Assembly: GCA_017439305.1 (NCBI GenBank)
Contig: JAFSJK010000015.1
Location: forward strand, 1-44,436
Direction of reading: 5' to 3'
DNA length: 44,436 nucleotides
From: Bacteroidales bacterium
GTDB taxonomy: Bacteria > Bacteroidota > Bacteroidia > Bacteroidales > UBA932
Shown: positions 5,494 through 15,112 of the stretch, one piece after another
How positions within the stretch are numbered: the stretch's first letter is position 1
Layout: every line of letters starts with the position of its first letter
Program-made: the position numbers and the translations under genes
Notes under the pieces: generated by a model
The model's database searches: none
What the model was told of the DNA's origin: nothing
The model's input: only the letters and a program-made list of their open reading frames with translations

Positions 5494-5790
5494 ATGAAAA
5501 TCAGAATCACGGCCGTCAGGAAGGCTTCGTATCCGGATTTGATGGCGAAATATGAGAACCCGATCGAACACACTTGCGATGTGCTGGAGGGGCAGGAGTG
5601 GATTTCCGTCGATGGAAAATGTCCGGAAGGGATGTGCCCTTCGGCCTGGGGCTCCATGCGGGAATTCGTCGAGGCGCTGGCCCGTGGTGAGGGAAACTTC
5701 TTTGACGGATGGATGAAGAATCCCCTGAGCGCCATGATCAGCTGTAACGACGGCTTCAGACCGGTGAGCTTCTACATTGAAGTGATCTGA
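5494..5790 (+). CDS. TIGR04076-like small cysteine-containing protein
   Basis: 98 residues from the ATG at 5494, with no signal peptide. It carries four cysteines: C28, C43, C48 and C84. The central CPEGMCPSAWGSM and the C-terminal ISCNDGFRPVSFYIEVI match the pattern of the small TIGR04076 family as I remember it (a core with C-x4-C-P/L-x-A followed by a basic or acidic helix, then a Cys before a final strand with FxIE). The four cysteines could bind a metal, but the family has no established function. The gene has its own copy of the repeated promoter and follows the radical SAM gene by 169 nt, so shared regulation is more likely than a shared transcript. Confidence 0.7.
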   Translation: MKIRITAVRKASYPDLMAKYENPIEHTCDVLEGQEWISVDGKCPEGMCPSAWGSMREFVEALARGEGNFFDGWMKNPLSAMISCNDGFRPVSFYIEVI

Positions 5791-5861
5791 AGCGATGGCT
5801 CTCCGCCCTGTCAGAGGGAAAATCCCAGTCTTTATTGAACGGGGGGCCTAAAAGGCGTATT

Positions 5862-6347
5862 TCATCGCGAAGCGAACTCCTCGAAGGGCTTCAGGCCGCC
5901 GGCACCGGAGCCGTACCCGAAGGGGCCGCCCAGACCCAGCGCCGTGATCACATGGGGGTCGAAATAGTCGTAGGTGTATTCGGAGATATTTTCTCCCTGG
6001 ATCACCTGCATTTCGAGGTGGTCGCCCAAGTCGGTGTCGATGGTGATGTCCGCAGAGCGCGGCTCGCTCCCGCTCGCAATGTCGTACCCGTCGTATTCCA
6101 GCAGCAGCACCTTCCTCTGTCCCGTCTTCGCAGCGAGCGCCTGTTCCGTCATCCCTTCTTTCAATGCGCCCAGGTCCAGCGTATCCAGGTCGATGACCCG
6201 GCCGCCATCCGAAAGCTTCAGCCAGGAGGCGTCGCTCCGGATGGTAACCTTGGCCTGCGGAACCAGTTCGCAGAAAACGATTTCTTCCTGCCCCTGCCCG
6301 TTGAGTACCAGGTGGACATAATCGGTTTTCGTTACCGGCTGGTGCGT
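5862..6347 (-). pseudogene. Exported-protein-like frame without a start
   Basis: A good coding frame is open from 6347 to the TGA at 5862-5864. It reads VHLVLNGQGQEEIVFCELV, then a strand-rich middle and a Gly-rich end (GLGGPFGYGSGAGGLKPFEE). An in-frame TGA lies directly upstream at 6350-6348 and there is no early ATG, GTG or TTG. The first ATG in frame is at 6164 and would discard the first third. An ATG at 6351 lies one frame off, so a frameshift near the start, or loss of a signal peptide, is likely. Not recognised. It precedes nothing obvious and is separated from the GH3 gene by 139 nt; 6352-6486 shows no feature that I can support. Confidence 0.45.
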
Positions 6348-6486
6348 TCATGTGTGACGTGGTTATTCTGTTAACGGAGAATGTATTCCTTCCGGATACA
6401 AAATTAACAAAAAAACGCCTGTTGTCGTCACTTGTCCCATGAAAAGAGGAATCAGACCCCGAGCCTTTTCCCTTTCGCCGATGGCA

Positions 6487-8754
6487 TTACAGAGTCAGAG
6501 TCACGCTCTGACGGATGTCCCGGGAACTGGCCGCGGCGGAGATGACATATTCGCCCTCGTCAAGTTTCCACGCCCGCTCATAGGCGTCGAACCAGCGCAA
6601 GTCCGCAAGTTTGACCGTCATCGAGAGCACCTCACTGGCCTTGGGCTTCAGCTCCGCGGTTTTCCCAAAGGCACGGAGTTCCTTCACGGGTTTCACAGCT
6701 ATTCCTTTCGGTGCGCCGACATAAACCTGCACGGCTTCGCGTCCGCTGCATTGGCCGGTATTCGTCACCCTCACGCTGATTTTCAGTTCATCGCCGCAGC
6801 GTTCGGCCTTCAAGTCGGAATACTCGAAAACCGTGTAGCTCAGGCCGAAGCCAAAAGGATACAGAATCGCCGCGGGATTGCGGTCAAAGTGGCGGTAGCC
6901 GACGAAAATGTCTTCATCATAGTTGACATCTCCGGGATTGCCGTTGGACATCGGGAAGTCTTTGGCGGAAGGATAATCCTCATAGCGCCTTGCAATGGTC
7001 ATCGGCAGCTTGCCCGAAGGGGAAACCTTGCCGCTGAGGACGTCGGCCACGCTGTTGCCGGCCTCCTGGCCGGCCATCCAGGTATGGAGGATTGCATCCG
7101 GCTTGTCGCACCATCCCATATCCACGATATTGCCCATATTCAGCAGGACAATCACTTTCTTGCCCGCCCGGTGGAAAGTCTCACAGAGCAGGTCAATGTT
7201 CGCTTGCTCGGTCTCCGAGAGATACCAGTCGCCCGGGGTCAGGATGCGGTCTCCGCCTTCACCCGCCATACGGCCGATACTGTAGATGCAGACATCATTG
7301 CGCTTTGCCGCCGCCTCTGCATCCTCCCGGCTGACAACCGTTTCCTGTACGGTAGGGATGATCCAGAAATACTCAGCCGGCTGCCTGGCCTTCTCCTGCT
7401 TCACATAGTTCCGATAGGATTCCGCAAGCTGCCTGTCCAGCCGGAAGCCGGCGGTCTCCAGTCCTTCATCAACAGTCACTTTGTAGGCGCGGTTCACATA
7501 ACCTGAACCGGAGCCTCCGACCATCGTGTCATAGGACGGAACTCCGAAGAGCGCCACTTTGCGTTTATTGCTTAGAGGCAGGACGCTTTCGTTCTTCAGC
7601 AGAACCATTCCCTGAGCGGCGGCCTCGCGCGTGATTTGGGCGTGTGCGGCGAGATCGGGTTTGTTACTGTATTGGTAGCGGTTGAAGGTGGGCGATGCCA
7701 CCATCACCTGAAGGATGCGCCGGACACAGTCATCCAGGAAACGGATGTCCAGACGGCCGCTCTGCACGGCGTCAAGGATGTCGTCATACTGGTGAGGCGT
7801 GCCGGGCATCAGCATATCATTGCCAGCGGCAATCTGGCGTGCACCGTTCTCTTCGGCCCACCAGTCGGTCATCACAAAGCCCTTGAAGCCCCATTCTCCG
7901 CGGAGAAGGTCCGTCAGAAGCCAGCGGTTCTCCGAAGAGAGCACGCCGTTGATCTTGTTGTAGGACGACATGATGGTCCAGGGCTGTGCCTCCTTCACCA
8001 CGATTTCAAAGCCCTTGAGATAGATTTCACGCAAGGCCCGCTCACTGATGGAGGCATTCTGTCCGTTGCGCAGGGTCTCCTGGCTGTTGGCGGCGAAGTG
8101 CTTCACGGAAGTGCCGACGCCGTTTCCCTGGATGCCCCTGACATAAGCGGCCGCAATCTTTCCCGCCAGCAAAGGGTCCTCGCTATAATACTCGAAGTTA
8201 CGTCCACACAGTGGGTTCCGGTGTATGTTCATGGCCGGTGCAAGGAGCACGTCGGCGCCATATTCCAGGACCTCATTTCCCATGGCTGCCGTTATGCGTT
8301 CCGTGAGTTCGGGATCCCACGATGCCGACAGAAGTGACCCGATGGGGAAGGCCGTGCAATAGTAGGTATTGTCATCTCCGGGGCGCGTGGCATCGATACG
8401 GAGGCCGGCAGGACCGTCGGCAAGAACCATCGTGGTGATTCCCAGTCTTTCCACAGGCACGACGTCGCCGGCGGCACCTTTCACGCGGCCGCTGGAGAAG
8501 GCGGTAACCCCGTCACTCTGGGGTTTTTCGAGGATGCCGCGCATGTCCACGGACCTGCGCACGGGCATTCCAGGCGCAGGTCCAGGACCGTTTTCATCTC
8601 CCACATAGCGGTTTGCTCCGACGACAAGGGTGATTTTTTCCTCGAGCGTCATCGCTTTCAATACTTCCTCGATATTGTTGCGGTCGAGCCGGGGAGCCTG
8701 CGAAAAGGCCGCCATCGTGCAAAGCAATGCACCGAATGTAAGGATGGCTTTCAT
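6487..8754 (-). CDS. Glycoside hydrolase family 3 (beta-glucosidase-like), exported
   Basis: 755 residues with a signal peptide (MKAILTFGALLCTMAAFSQA). The TIM-barrel domain shows GH3 landmarks: NIHRNPLCGRNFEYYSEDP, VKHFAANSQET, and GFVMTDWW, whose aspartate D297 is the expected catalytic nucleophile. An alpha/beta sandwich follows, with VALFGVPSYDTMVGGSGSG, and a C-terminal fibronectin III-like domain ends the protein (REAVQVYVGAPKG, VKELRAFGKT). Length and order are normal for GH3. The enzyme should hydrolyse terminal beta-linked sugars in the periplasm; beta-glucoside or beta-xyloside specificity cannot be decided. It is the last gene of the operon phosphatase-SusC-SusD-GH3, 3 nt after susD, and is the only glycosidase of this locus. 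Confidence 0.95.
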   Translation of the reverse strand: MKAILTFGALLCTMAAFSQAPRLDRNNIEEVLKAMTLEEKITLVVGANRYVGDENGPGPAPGMPVRRSVDMRGILEKPQSDGVTAFSSGRVKGAAGDVVPVERLGITTMVLADGPAGLRIDATRPGDDNTYYCTAFPIGSLLSASWDPELTERITAAMGNEVLEYGADVLLAPAMNIHRNPLCGRNFEYYSEDPLLAGKIAAAYVRGIQGNGVGTSVKHFAANSQETLRNGQNASISERALREIYLKGFEIVVKEAQPWTIMSSYNKINGVLSSENRWLLTDLLRGEWGFKGFVMTDWWAEENGARQIAAGNDMLMPGTPHQYDDILDAVQSGRLDIRFLDDCVRRILQVMVASPTFNRYQYSNKPDLAAHAQITREAAAQGMVLLKNESVLPLSNKRKVALFGVPSYDTMVGGSGSGYVNRAYKVTVDEGLETAGFRLDRQLAESYRNYVKQEKARQPAEYFWIIPTVQETVVSREDAEAAAKRNDVCIYSIGRMAGEGGDRILTPGDWYLSETEQANIDLLCETFHRAGKKVIVLLNMGNIVDMGWCDKPDAILHTWMAGQEAGNSVADVLSGKVSPSGKLPMTIARRYEDYPSAKDFPMSNGNPGDVNYDEDIFVGYRHFDRNPAAILYPFGFGLSYTVFEYSDLKAERCGDELKISVRVTNTGQCSGREAVQVYVGAPKGIAVKPVKELRAFGKTAELKPKASEVLSMTVKLADLRWFDAYERAWKLDEGEYVISAAASSRDIRQSVTLTL

Positions 8755-8757
8755 ATC

Positions 8758-10524
8758 TTATTCAATCCAGCCGGTATACTCGTCCGAGCCTTCATATCCC
8801 GGATTCTGCTTGAACTTGTACTCCTCGCCGGCACCGGCGGAAAGGTTGATCTGTTCGGTCGGAATGGGAGCGAAGCCCTTCGTTATCTCAAAACGCTGTC
8901 CGTAACCACCGTTGAAATCACTTGCGTGATTCGTGCTCTTGTTGCCCTTGAAGTAGCATTCAACGCCATCCTGCTTGTCCAAAGCGGCCTTGGCATAAGC
9001 CATTCCATATCGACGCAAGTCCCCGAGTCTGACGCCTTCAAAAGCGAGCTCCCAACGGCGTTCGTTCCGGAGGTTCTCTTCCGTAAGCGCGATGGCGGGC
9101 AGACCGGCGCGGGCGCGCACCTTGTCGAAGGATGCCTTGTTTCCATTGATCTCGGCATCCATCAGCAGGACTTCGGCAAAGCGGATGAGCACCATATCGT
9201 CGCAGAAATTGTACTGGTAGTCGTCCTTGGACCAGGAAAGGTTATTGTACATGACCAGCAGATAAGACCAGCGGATGGTTCCGTTGTTGTCTCTGCCCAT
9301 GACCGGCATGACCTTCGTCTGGTAGTAACCGGTTTCCTGGACGTTGTCACCTTTCACACCGTACTTATAGCCTTTCACAAAATCCTCGGGGTACATAATG
9401 GAAGCTTCGCGGCGCGGGTCATCCGGTTCGATGGTCTCCCATTCCTTGACAAAGGCGGGGCTGACAGGGCAGTTTCCGTATCCGTAGCTCAGCGGGAAGG
9501 TGTCTCCATTCTGGCATTTCTGCTTGTTGCCACGGACACCGCCGATGAAAAGAGCCGTCTGGTTGGAATATCTGCGGTAGGGATCGCCTTTGCTCAGGGC
9601 GTTGAACTTGATGACGAACATCGCTTCCGGATTGACTTTCCCGTCATCGCAGACATATCCGTAACCTTTGTCCTTCCACTTGGCCGGGCAGAGTTCGTCG
9701 GACATCGTGATGCGGTTGCTGTACGCCCACAGGTTGTGGAAATCAGGAACCAGGGAATACCCCGAATTCTCCACACAGTCCTTGATATATCCGCCTACAT
9801 CGGCCTTGGTCAGATCCGTTCCGTCAGGCAGGGTGACGACTTCGTCATTGTAGAATCCGGAATAGAACAGGTACACACGGCCGAGAAGGGCTTCCGCGCA
9901 GTATTTGTCCACGTGGCCGTCACCATCGGACCGCTTGGAGGGCATGATGCTGATGGCCGTTTTGAGGTCCAGCATGATCTGTCCCCAGAGCGCTTCTCCG
10001 GAAATCTGGGGAAGGGTGGGATCCGCCCCGGTGGTCAGGGGACAAGGCACGTTCCCGAACTGGCTTGCCAGCTCGTAGTAGTAATAGGCGCGCAGGAAAA
10101 GGACCTGGCCGGTGTAATCCTTCTTCACCTCATCGGAAATGAAAGTGCAGTTTTCGAGCACTTCCAGGGCGCTGTTCGCCCGGGCAATTCCCACGTAGCG
10201 CTGTTTATAGACGCCGTTGTATCCGTCGCCCTGCTTGAGCATCATGTCGGCCGCCTGGATGATGGAGACGTTTGCGCCGTCGCCGCCAAGGCACTCGTCG
10301 GCCGTCGCCAGGGCCCAGGGGTAGTGCCAGGTGACCTTGTTCGCTTCCTGGATGGCGTTCAGGTTGTTGTAGACACCGGTGACCATCTGCTCCACCTCTC
10401 CGGCATTCGAAGGGAAGTCGGCCGTGGTCTTGGTCATATAGTTGGTCGTATCGAGAAGGCTCTCACAGGAGGAAAGCAGAAACGTCAATGCGGCAGCCGC
10501 CGTTTTTTTCAATATCGTTTTCAT
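8758..10524 (-). CDS. SusD/RagB family outer-membrane lipoprotein
   Basis: 588 residues from the ATG at 10524; a GTG at 10533 is less likely. The signal peptide ends in LLSSC with the lipidated C20. The mature part shows SusD features: the N-terminal NNLNAIQEAN helix region, RANSALEVLENC, FLRAYYYYELASQFGNVP, and a late RNERRWELAFEGVRLGDLRRYG. SusD proteins sit on the cell surface over the SusC barrel and help to capture the glycan. The gene begins 14 nt after susC and ends 3 nt before the GH3 gene, so the three are certainly co-transcribed. Its ligand is not predictable; the presence of GH3 suggests a beta-linked oligosaccharide. Confidence 0.96.
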   Translation of the reverse strand: MKTILKKTAAAALTFLLSSCESLLDTTNYMTKTTADFPSNAGEVEQMVTGVYNNLNAIQEANKVTWHYPWALATADECLGGDGANVSIIQAADMMLKQGDGYNGVYKQRYVGIARANSALEVLENCTFISDEVKKDYTGQVLFLRAYYYYELASQFGNVPCPLTTGADPTLPQISGEALWGQIMLDLKTAISIMPSKRSDGDGHVDKYCAEALLGRVYLFYSGFYNDEVVTLPDGTDLTKADVGGYIKDCVENSGYSLVPDFHNLWAYSNRITMSDELCPAKWKDKGYGYVCDDGKVNPEAMFVIKFNALSKGDPYRRYSNQTALFIGGVRGNKQKCQNGDTFPLSYGYGNCPVSPAFVKEWETIEPDDPRREASIMYPEDFVKGYKYGVKGDNVQETGYYQTKVMPVMGRDNNGTIRWSYLLVMYNNLSWSKDDYQYNFCDDMVLIRFAEVLLMDAEINGNKASFDKVRARAGLPAIALTEENLRNERRWELAFEGVRLGDLRRYGMAYAKAALDKQDGVECYFKGNKSTNHASDFNGGYGQRFEITKGFAPIPTEQINLSAGAGEEYKFKQNPGYEGSDEYTGWIE

Positions 10525-10538
10525 ATCAGGCACTGTTT

Positions 10539-13500
10539 TTAGAATTTGATGTTAAGACCCACGAGCATGGTGCGGGGCTGGGGATAGAAACCAAGGTCGA
10601 TACCCTTGGCCCAGGAGTCGAATCCGCTGGAAGTTCCCACTTCCGGATCCATGCCCTTGTATCCCGTGACCGTGTACAGGTTCTGGCCCTGGACATAGAG
10701 ACGGAGCTGGCCGAACGGGGAGTTCTTCCACAGTCTGTTGAAATCGTATCCGAGCGTGACCGTCTGGAAACGGAAGAAATCGCCGTTCTCGATGAACATG
10801 TCGGTATTGAGGCCTTTGCTGTTGCTGGAATACAGGATGGGCAGCCGGTTGGATGTGCCCTCACCGTGCCAGTAGTCGAACACTTCAGTGGTATAGTTCT
10901 GATAGGGCCGGTGGCCGTATTGTCTCCAGGCACGGAAGATCTGGTGGCCGAACATGCCATATCCGCTGAGGCCGAAATCGAAGCCCTTGTAGTTGATGGA
11001 GAGGTTGAGACCTGCCGTGAAATGCGGGTTGGGATCGCCGGTCATGGTCTTGTCGTCATCCTGGTTGAGCGTACCGTCGTCATTGAGGTCGAGGACCTTG
11101 AGATCGCCGGGCTGGGGATTGTCGCTGATGGTCGGCTTGCCGGCCGCCAGCCAGGCGTCGAGTTCCTCCTGCGTCTGGAACACGCCGTCCGTGACATACG
11201 TATGGAAATAGCCGATCGGATAGCCCACCTCGGCGCGATACAGTTCGGCGGCCTGTTCGACGACGGCCCGGCCGTGGATGACGCCTTCGCCGTTCGCGAT
11301 ACGGGTGACGCGGTTCTTGTTGTATGCACCGTTCACGCCGATACTGTAGTAGAAATCCTTGTTCACCTGGTCGTTCCAGGTAAGGGCCAGTTCAACACCG
11401 GTGTTGCGCACGTCACCGCCATTGATATAAGGGGCGTCGGCGCCGTAGTGGCCCATGATCGGGGCCTTCACCAGCCAGTTCTTGGTATCCTTCTGATACC
11501 AGTCGAAGGTCAATCCCAGGCGGCTTGCGAAGAAACGGGCGTCCAGACCGAAGTCAAGCTGCTGCGAGGTCTCCCAGGTCACATCGGGATTGGCCAGCTT
11601 GTCGGCATAGGAGCCATTGCTGAGCTGGTCGGTAATGCCATGGGCGAAACCGTATCGGCCGTCATTCGGACCGACCTGGACGGTCGCGAGATACTGGAAG
11701 TTGTCGATGGCGCAGTTACCGTTCTGGCCCCAGCTTCCGCGGAACTTCAGGAAACTGAGCGTGTTGCGGAGTCCCGCCATCCAAGGCTCGTTGGTGATCA
11801 CCCAACCGGCGGAAACCGAGGGGAACGTACCCCAGCGGTGACCGGGAGCGAAATTGGAGGAACCATCACGGCGAAGGATGAAGGATACCATATATTTCTC
11901 GGCGTAGTCATAGTTGATACGTCCGAAGTATGAAAGCAGGCCGCTGTCACTCCAGGGGGAACCCGTGATCTTGCTTTCCGTGATGAGTCCTGTCATATTG
12001 CTCACATAGGCGTGGACAGGATCGTCGACCCATTTTCCATCTTCCCTGCCGGCGCCGACCGACTCGCCGTAGCCCGAGTGTTCGATGGACATACCGGCCA
12101 TCGCGTCGAAGTTGTGCTGGCCGAAATGGAACTTGTACGCGGCCGTATTTTCCCAAGACCAGCTCCAGCCGAGGCCGGCATCCTGGGATACCTTGTCCAC
12201 ATCGAGGAAGGTGGTGGAATTGGCCTGGTAGGTCATATCGTAGGAGCGCTTGCTACTGGCACTCGCCTTATAATTGTACTGGCTCCTGAGAATCAAGTCT
12301 TTGATGGGCTGGATGCGCAGGTTGGCGGACATGTTCAGCGCATAGTTGTTTCTCCAGTTGTTGCCCTGGCTCGTTCTCGAGATCACATACAGCGGATTCT
12401 TGGCGTCGCCGTCAAACTTGAAAATGCCGAAATCCGTATAGTCGTCCGCGGTCGTGTACTCGCCGTCAGCCCTCCGCATGGGGGCGAGCGGATTCGCCGT
12501 CAGCGCGTCGAACATGTTGTTGGAGTACTGGTTGCTGAGGTTGATGCCGCTCTTCCTGCTGTAGGAGAAGCTGACGTTTTCGCCGATCGTGATGATGTCG
12601 AGGTCGTTCTTCTTGAGCAGCACGTGGTCGGAGTTCAGCCGGACCGTCGCCCGCTTGTAGTTGGAGGCTGCGGGCTTGCCGAAGATACCTTCCTGGTCAG
12701 TGAAGCTGACACCCATCGAGAACTTGGACCGGTCCGTTCCGCCGGCGAGATTGATGGCGTGATTGGAAACCGGTGCATTGTCATTGTGGAACTCCCGGAT
12801 CCAATTGGTCCCGGTGAAGGAACCGTCCATGATGCTCTTGTAAAGTTCGGGACTGAGAACGGTCGGGAAATCAGTAGGAGTGAGCCCGTTGTTCTTCTCG
12901 GCGGTGTTGATCACCTCGATATACTGCTTCGCATCCAGCACCTGCGGAATGATGGGCGCGTTCTGCCACCCGACATAGCCATCGTAGCTGATCTGGATAT
13001 TGCCCTCCTTGCCCTGCTTGGTGGTCACCAGGATGACGCCGTTCGCAGCCCGGGCACCATAGATCGCCGCCGAGGCCGCATCCTTCAAGATATCGATGCT
13101 CTCGATGTCGGAAGGGTTGAGGGTGCTGATGTCGCCGCCGGCCACGCCGTCGATGACATAGAGCGGCTTGTAAGAGCCGATGGTGCCCATACCGCGGATG
13201 TTGACATTGAATCCGTCGCCGGGCTGACCGGTATTGGCGATGATGCTCACACCGGGCGTCGAAGACTGCAGCGCGCCCAGCGCACTGGTGCTGTTGAGCT
13301 TCACAATGTCATCACCCTTGACCTGGATGGTCGAACCGGTGACCAGCTTCTTTTTCTGGACGCCGTAGCCGACGACGACGACATCCTCGAGGAATTCCGA
13401 GCTGCTGCCGAGCACGACGTTGATGACACTGCTCCCGTTCACGGCCACTTCCTTTGTATCATAGCCGAGGGACGAGAATACCAGAATCGCATCCGCGGCC

Positions 13501-13718
13501 GTGACAAGCGTGAACCGGCCGTCCAGATCGGAAACCGTACCGTTGCTCGTTCCCTTTTCCTGGATACCGGCTCCGATCACCGGCTGGTTTGTCTCATCGA
13601 CAATACGGCCGCTCACGCTCAAAGACTGAGGTTGGGCGGATGAGCTGAGCATTGCACTGAAGACAAAAGCCAGCGAAACGCAACATCTCATCAAAACAGT
13701 TCTTGATAACAGTTTCAT
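10539..13718 (-). CDS. SusC/RagA family TonB-dependent receptor
   Basis: 1059 residues. A signal peptide of about 29 residues is followed by a carboxypeptidase-like domain typical of SusC (SVSGRIVDETNQPVIGAGIQ, SDLDGRFTL), the SusC motif VVVVGYG, a plug domain (IRGMGTIGSYKPLYVIDGV, IYGARAANGVILVTTKQGK) and a long beta-barrel ending in a C-terminal aromatic/hydrophobic strand (LVGLNIKF). It imports oligosaccharides across the outer membrane with energy from TonB/ExbB. It is preceded, 21 nt upstream, by the histidine phosphatase gene and followed by susD. The hybrid sensor-regulator on the other strand at 15113 is the obvious regulator. Confidence 0.97.
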   Translation of the reverse strand: MKLLSRTVLMRCCVSLAFVFSAMLSSSAQPQSLSVSGRIVDETNQPVIGAGIQEKGTSNGTVSDLDGRFTLVTAADAILVFSSLGYDTKEVAVNGSSVINVVLGSSSEFLEDVVVVGYGVQKKKLVTGSTIQVKGDDIVKLNSTSALGALQSSTPGVSIIANTGQPGDGFNVNIRGMGTIGSYKPLYVIDGVAGGDISTLNPSDIESIDILKDAASAAIYGARAANGVILVTTKQGKEGNIQISYDGYVGWQNAPIIPQVLDAKQYIEVINTAEKNNGLTPTDFPTVLSPELYKSIMDGSFTGTNWIREFHNDNAPVSNHAINLAGGTDRSKFSMGVSFTDQEGIFGKPAASNYKRATVRLNSDHVLLKKNDLDIITIGENVSFSYSRKSGINLSNQYSNNMFDALTANPLAPMRRADGEYTTADDYTDFGIFKFDGDAKNPLYVISRTSQGNNWRNNYALNMSANLRIQPIKDLILRSQYNYKASASSKRSYDMTYQANSTTFLDVDKVSQDAGLGWSWSWENTAAYKFHFGQHNFDAMAGMSIEHSGYGESVGAGREDGKWVDDPVHAYVSNMTGLITESKITGSPWSDSGLLSYFGRINYDYAEKYMVSFILRRDGSSNFAPGHRWGTFPSVSAGWVITNEPWMAGLRNTLSFLKFRGSWGQNGNCAIDNFQYLATVQVGPNDGRYGFAHGITDQLSNGSYADKLANPDVTWETSQQLDFGLDARFFASRLGLTFDWYQKDTKNWLVKAPIMGHYGADAPYINGGDVRNTGVELALTWNDQVNKDFYYSIGVNGAYNKNRVTRIANGEGVIHGRAVVEQAAELYRAEVGYPIGYFHTYVTDGVFQTQEELDAWLAAGKPTISDNPQPGDLKVLDLNDDGTLNQDDDKTMTGDPNPHFTAGLNLSINYKGFDFGLSGYGMFGHQIFRAWRQYGHRPYQNYTTEVFDYWHGEGTSNRLPILYSSNSKGLNTDMFIENGDFFRFQTVTLGYDFNRLWKNSPFGQLRLYVQGQNLYTVTGYKGMDPEVGTSSGFDSWAKGIDLGFYPQPRTMLVGLNIKF

Positions 13719-13739
13719 AAGTGTTTTATTTTGAATTAA

Positions 13740-15023
13740 TTAGTGTATAGTGTCCATGGTTCTGGCCCTGTCGCAGAGGTCCCGGTAGAACTTCCGGAAG
13801 TCGCTCCATCTGTAATAGGGATGAAGGTCTCCTGGCAAGGGGAGCGTCACCTCCCGGCCGCACAGGAGCGCCTTGACAAGGATCTCGCTGCCCGGTTTCC
13901 TGCTTTTGTAGAAGACCAGTTGGATGTTTCCGGCCATACAGGTATTATAGTTCTGGTACACGTACTTGAAACCGTCCGGATCGGCAGGGACCGTCAGGGA
14001 ACCGTCCAGGCCCAGGAGGATGTTGAGCGGGCCCAGATAGGAATCGTGCCCGAAACGCAGGTCTGCGATTTCGGAGCTTCTGCCGGAAATCACGGCCTCC
14101 GCCCTGTCCAGGATATCCTCGACGATGGGAACCGCGATTTTGCGTCTGGACCAGTAATGACGGTAGGAGCCGGCGTTTGACAGTTCCCATCGGCTGAATA
14201 TTTCATCCGGAGAATAAGGTTCCCCCATGATCCCCTCATGGCCGATACTGGGGAGGGAAGTATAGAAAGTGCCCAGTGTAGACTGGATTGTCCTTGCCTC
14301 CCGATTGTCCAACGACGCATCCTTGAAGTACATCTCCACGAACGGCATTTTCTCGGCGGCAGGACTGGCGGATACGGACGGCTCGCCCGATACGGGGAAA
14401 GGCTCGGGGTCGCAGGTCCAGCGCCGGGGATTATCTTTCGAATCCGGGACGACGGCGCCAAGCGTCTCCCTGGAAGCCCGCTGGAAAATATCCAGCTTTC
14501 CGTTCAGTCCGGCCAGGGACTGGCAGAAGGCCGCCATGCTGACGATGCACCGGCCCTCAAGCGAGGAGAATGCCTCTACGTGTCCGCCTTTCTTGAATAT
14601 CCCCGGAAAAGAATCATACATCGTCTTTGCGATACGCTCGTGCTGCTCATATCCCAAAGGAGTCAGCTCCGTGACCCTGACGGTCAATTCCGGCAGGATG
14701 GAAGAAAACTGCCGATAGAAGGCTTCACCTGCTTCCGTGAGAATTCCTTTGGCGTGTGCCTCGGTCAGCAGCGAGTCGATACGCCTGTATAAAGAAGATT
14801 CCCAATAGTAACGGGATCCGTGACGGCCGTAATGACTGATATAGAACGGCCTGTACCCTTTGGGGGAAGGGGTCTGCCTGTAGGTTTCGGCAGGATAAGG
14901 GAAATCGTTGCCGTATGACCTCAGCGGATTCGCAAAGACCTCTTCGCGGACATCTGCCCTCTGTCCCCGGACAAGCAGGAACGAAAAGAGGAGCAGAACA
15001 ATCAAAAAAACCTTCTTTCTCAT
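13740..15023 (-). CDS. Exported histidine acid phosphatase (HP2 type)
   Basis: 427 residues with a signal peptide ending near residue 20. The catalytic motif is GRHGSR, with R67, H68 and G69, and the distant acid motif GHD is at about 325-327. Together these define the histidine phosphatase clade 2, which includes phytases and inositol polyphosphate phosphatases; the trailing proline of the classical RHGxRxP is absent. It should remove phosphate from an unknown ester in the periplasm. It is the first gene of the SusCD/GH3 operon and lies opposite the sensor-regulator, so phosphate removal appears to be built into this glycan-uptake locus. A paralogue lies at 26551-27831. The ATG follows a -7 box by 4 nt. 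Confidence 0.9.
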   Translation of the reverse strand: MRKKVFLIVLLLFSFLLVRGQRADVREEVFANPLRSYGNDFPYPAETYRQTPSPKGYRPFYISHYGRHGSRYYWESSLYRRIDSLLTEAHAKGILTEAGEAFYRQFSSILPELTVRVTELTPLGYEQHERIAKTMYDSFPGIFKKGGHVEAFSSLEGRCIVSMAAFCQSLAGLNGKLDIFQRASRETLGAVVPDSKDNPRRWTCDPEPFPVSGEPSVSASPAAEKMPFVEMYFKDASLDNREARTIQSTLGTFYTSLPSIGHEGIMGEPYSPDEIFSRWELSNAGSYRHYWSRRKIAVPIVEDILDRAEAVISGRSSEIADLRFGHDSYLGPLNILLGLDGSLTVPADPDGFKYVYQNYNTCMAGNIQLVFYKSRKPGSEILVKALLCGREVTLPLPGDLHPYYRWSDFRKFYRDLCDRARTMDTIH

Positions 15024-15027
15024 GTTG

Positions 15028-15035
15028 CAAAATTA
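15028..15035 (-). promoter_or_regulatory. -7 box of the phosphatase-susCD-GH3 operon
   Basis: Minus-strand TAATTTTG (15035 to 15028) matches TAnnTTTG and ends 4 nt before the ATG at 15023. Confidence 0.5.
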
Positions 15036-15100
15036 TTCAACGCCCATGGCAACGATGGGAAAAAATGTTGCAAACTGGTGTCAACTACGTCTCATTTTCT

Positions 15101-15108
15101 TATATTTG
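15101..15108 (+). promoter_or_regulatory. -7 box of the hybrid sensor gene
   Basis: TATATTTG matches TAnnTTTG exactly and ends 4 nt before the proposed GTG start at 15113. Confidence 0.5.
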
Positions 15109-15112
15109 GGCC

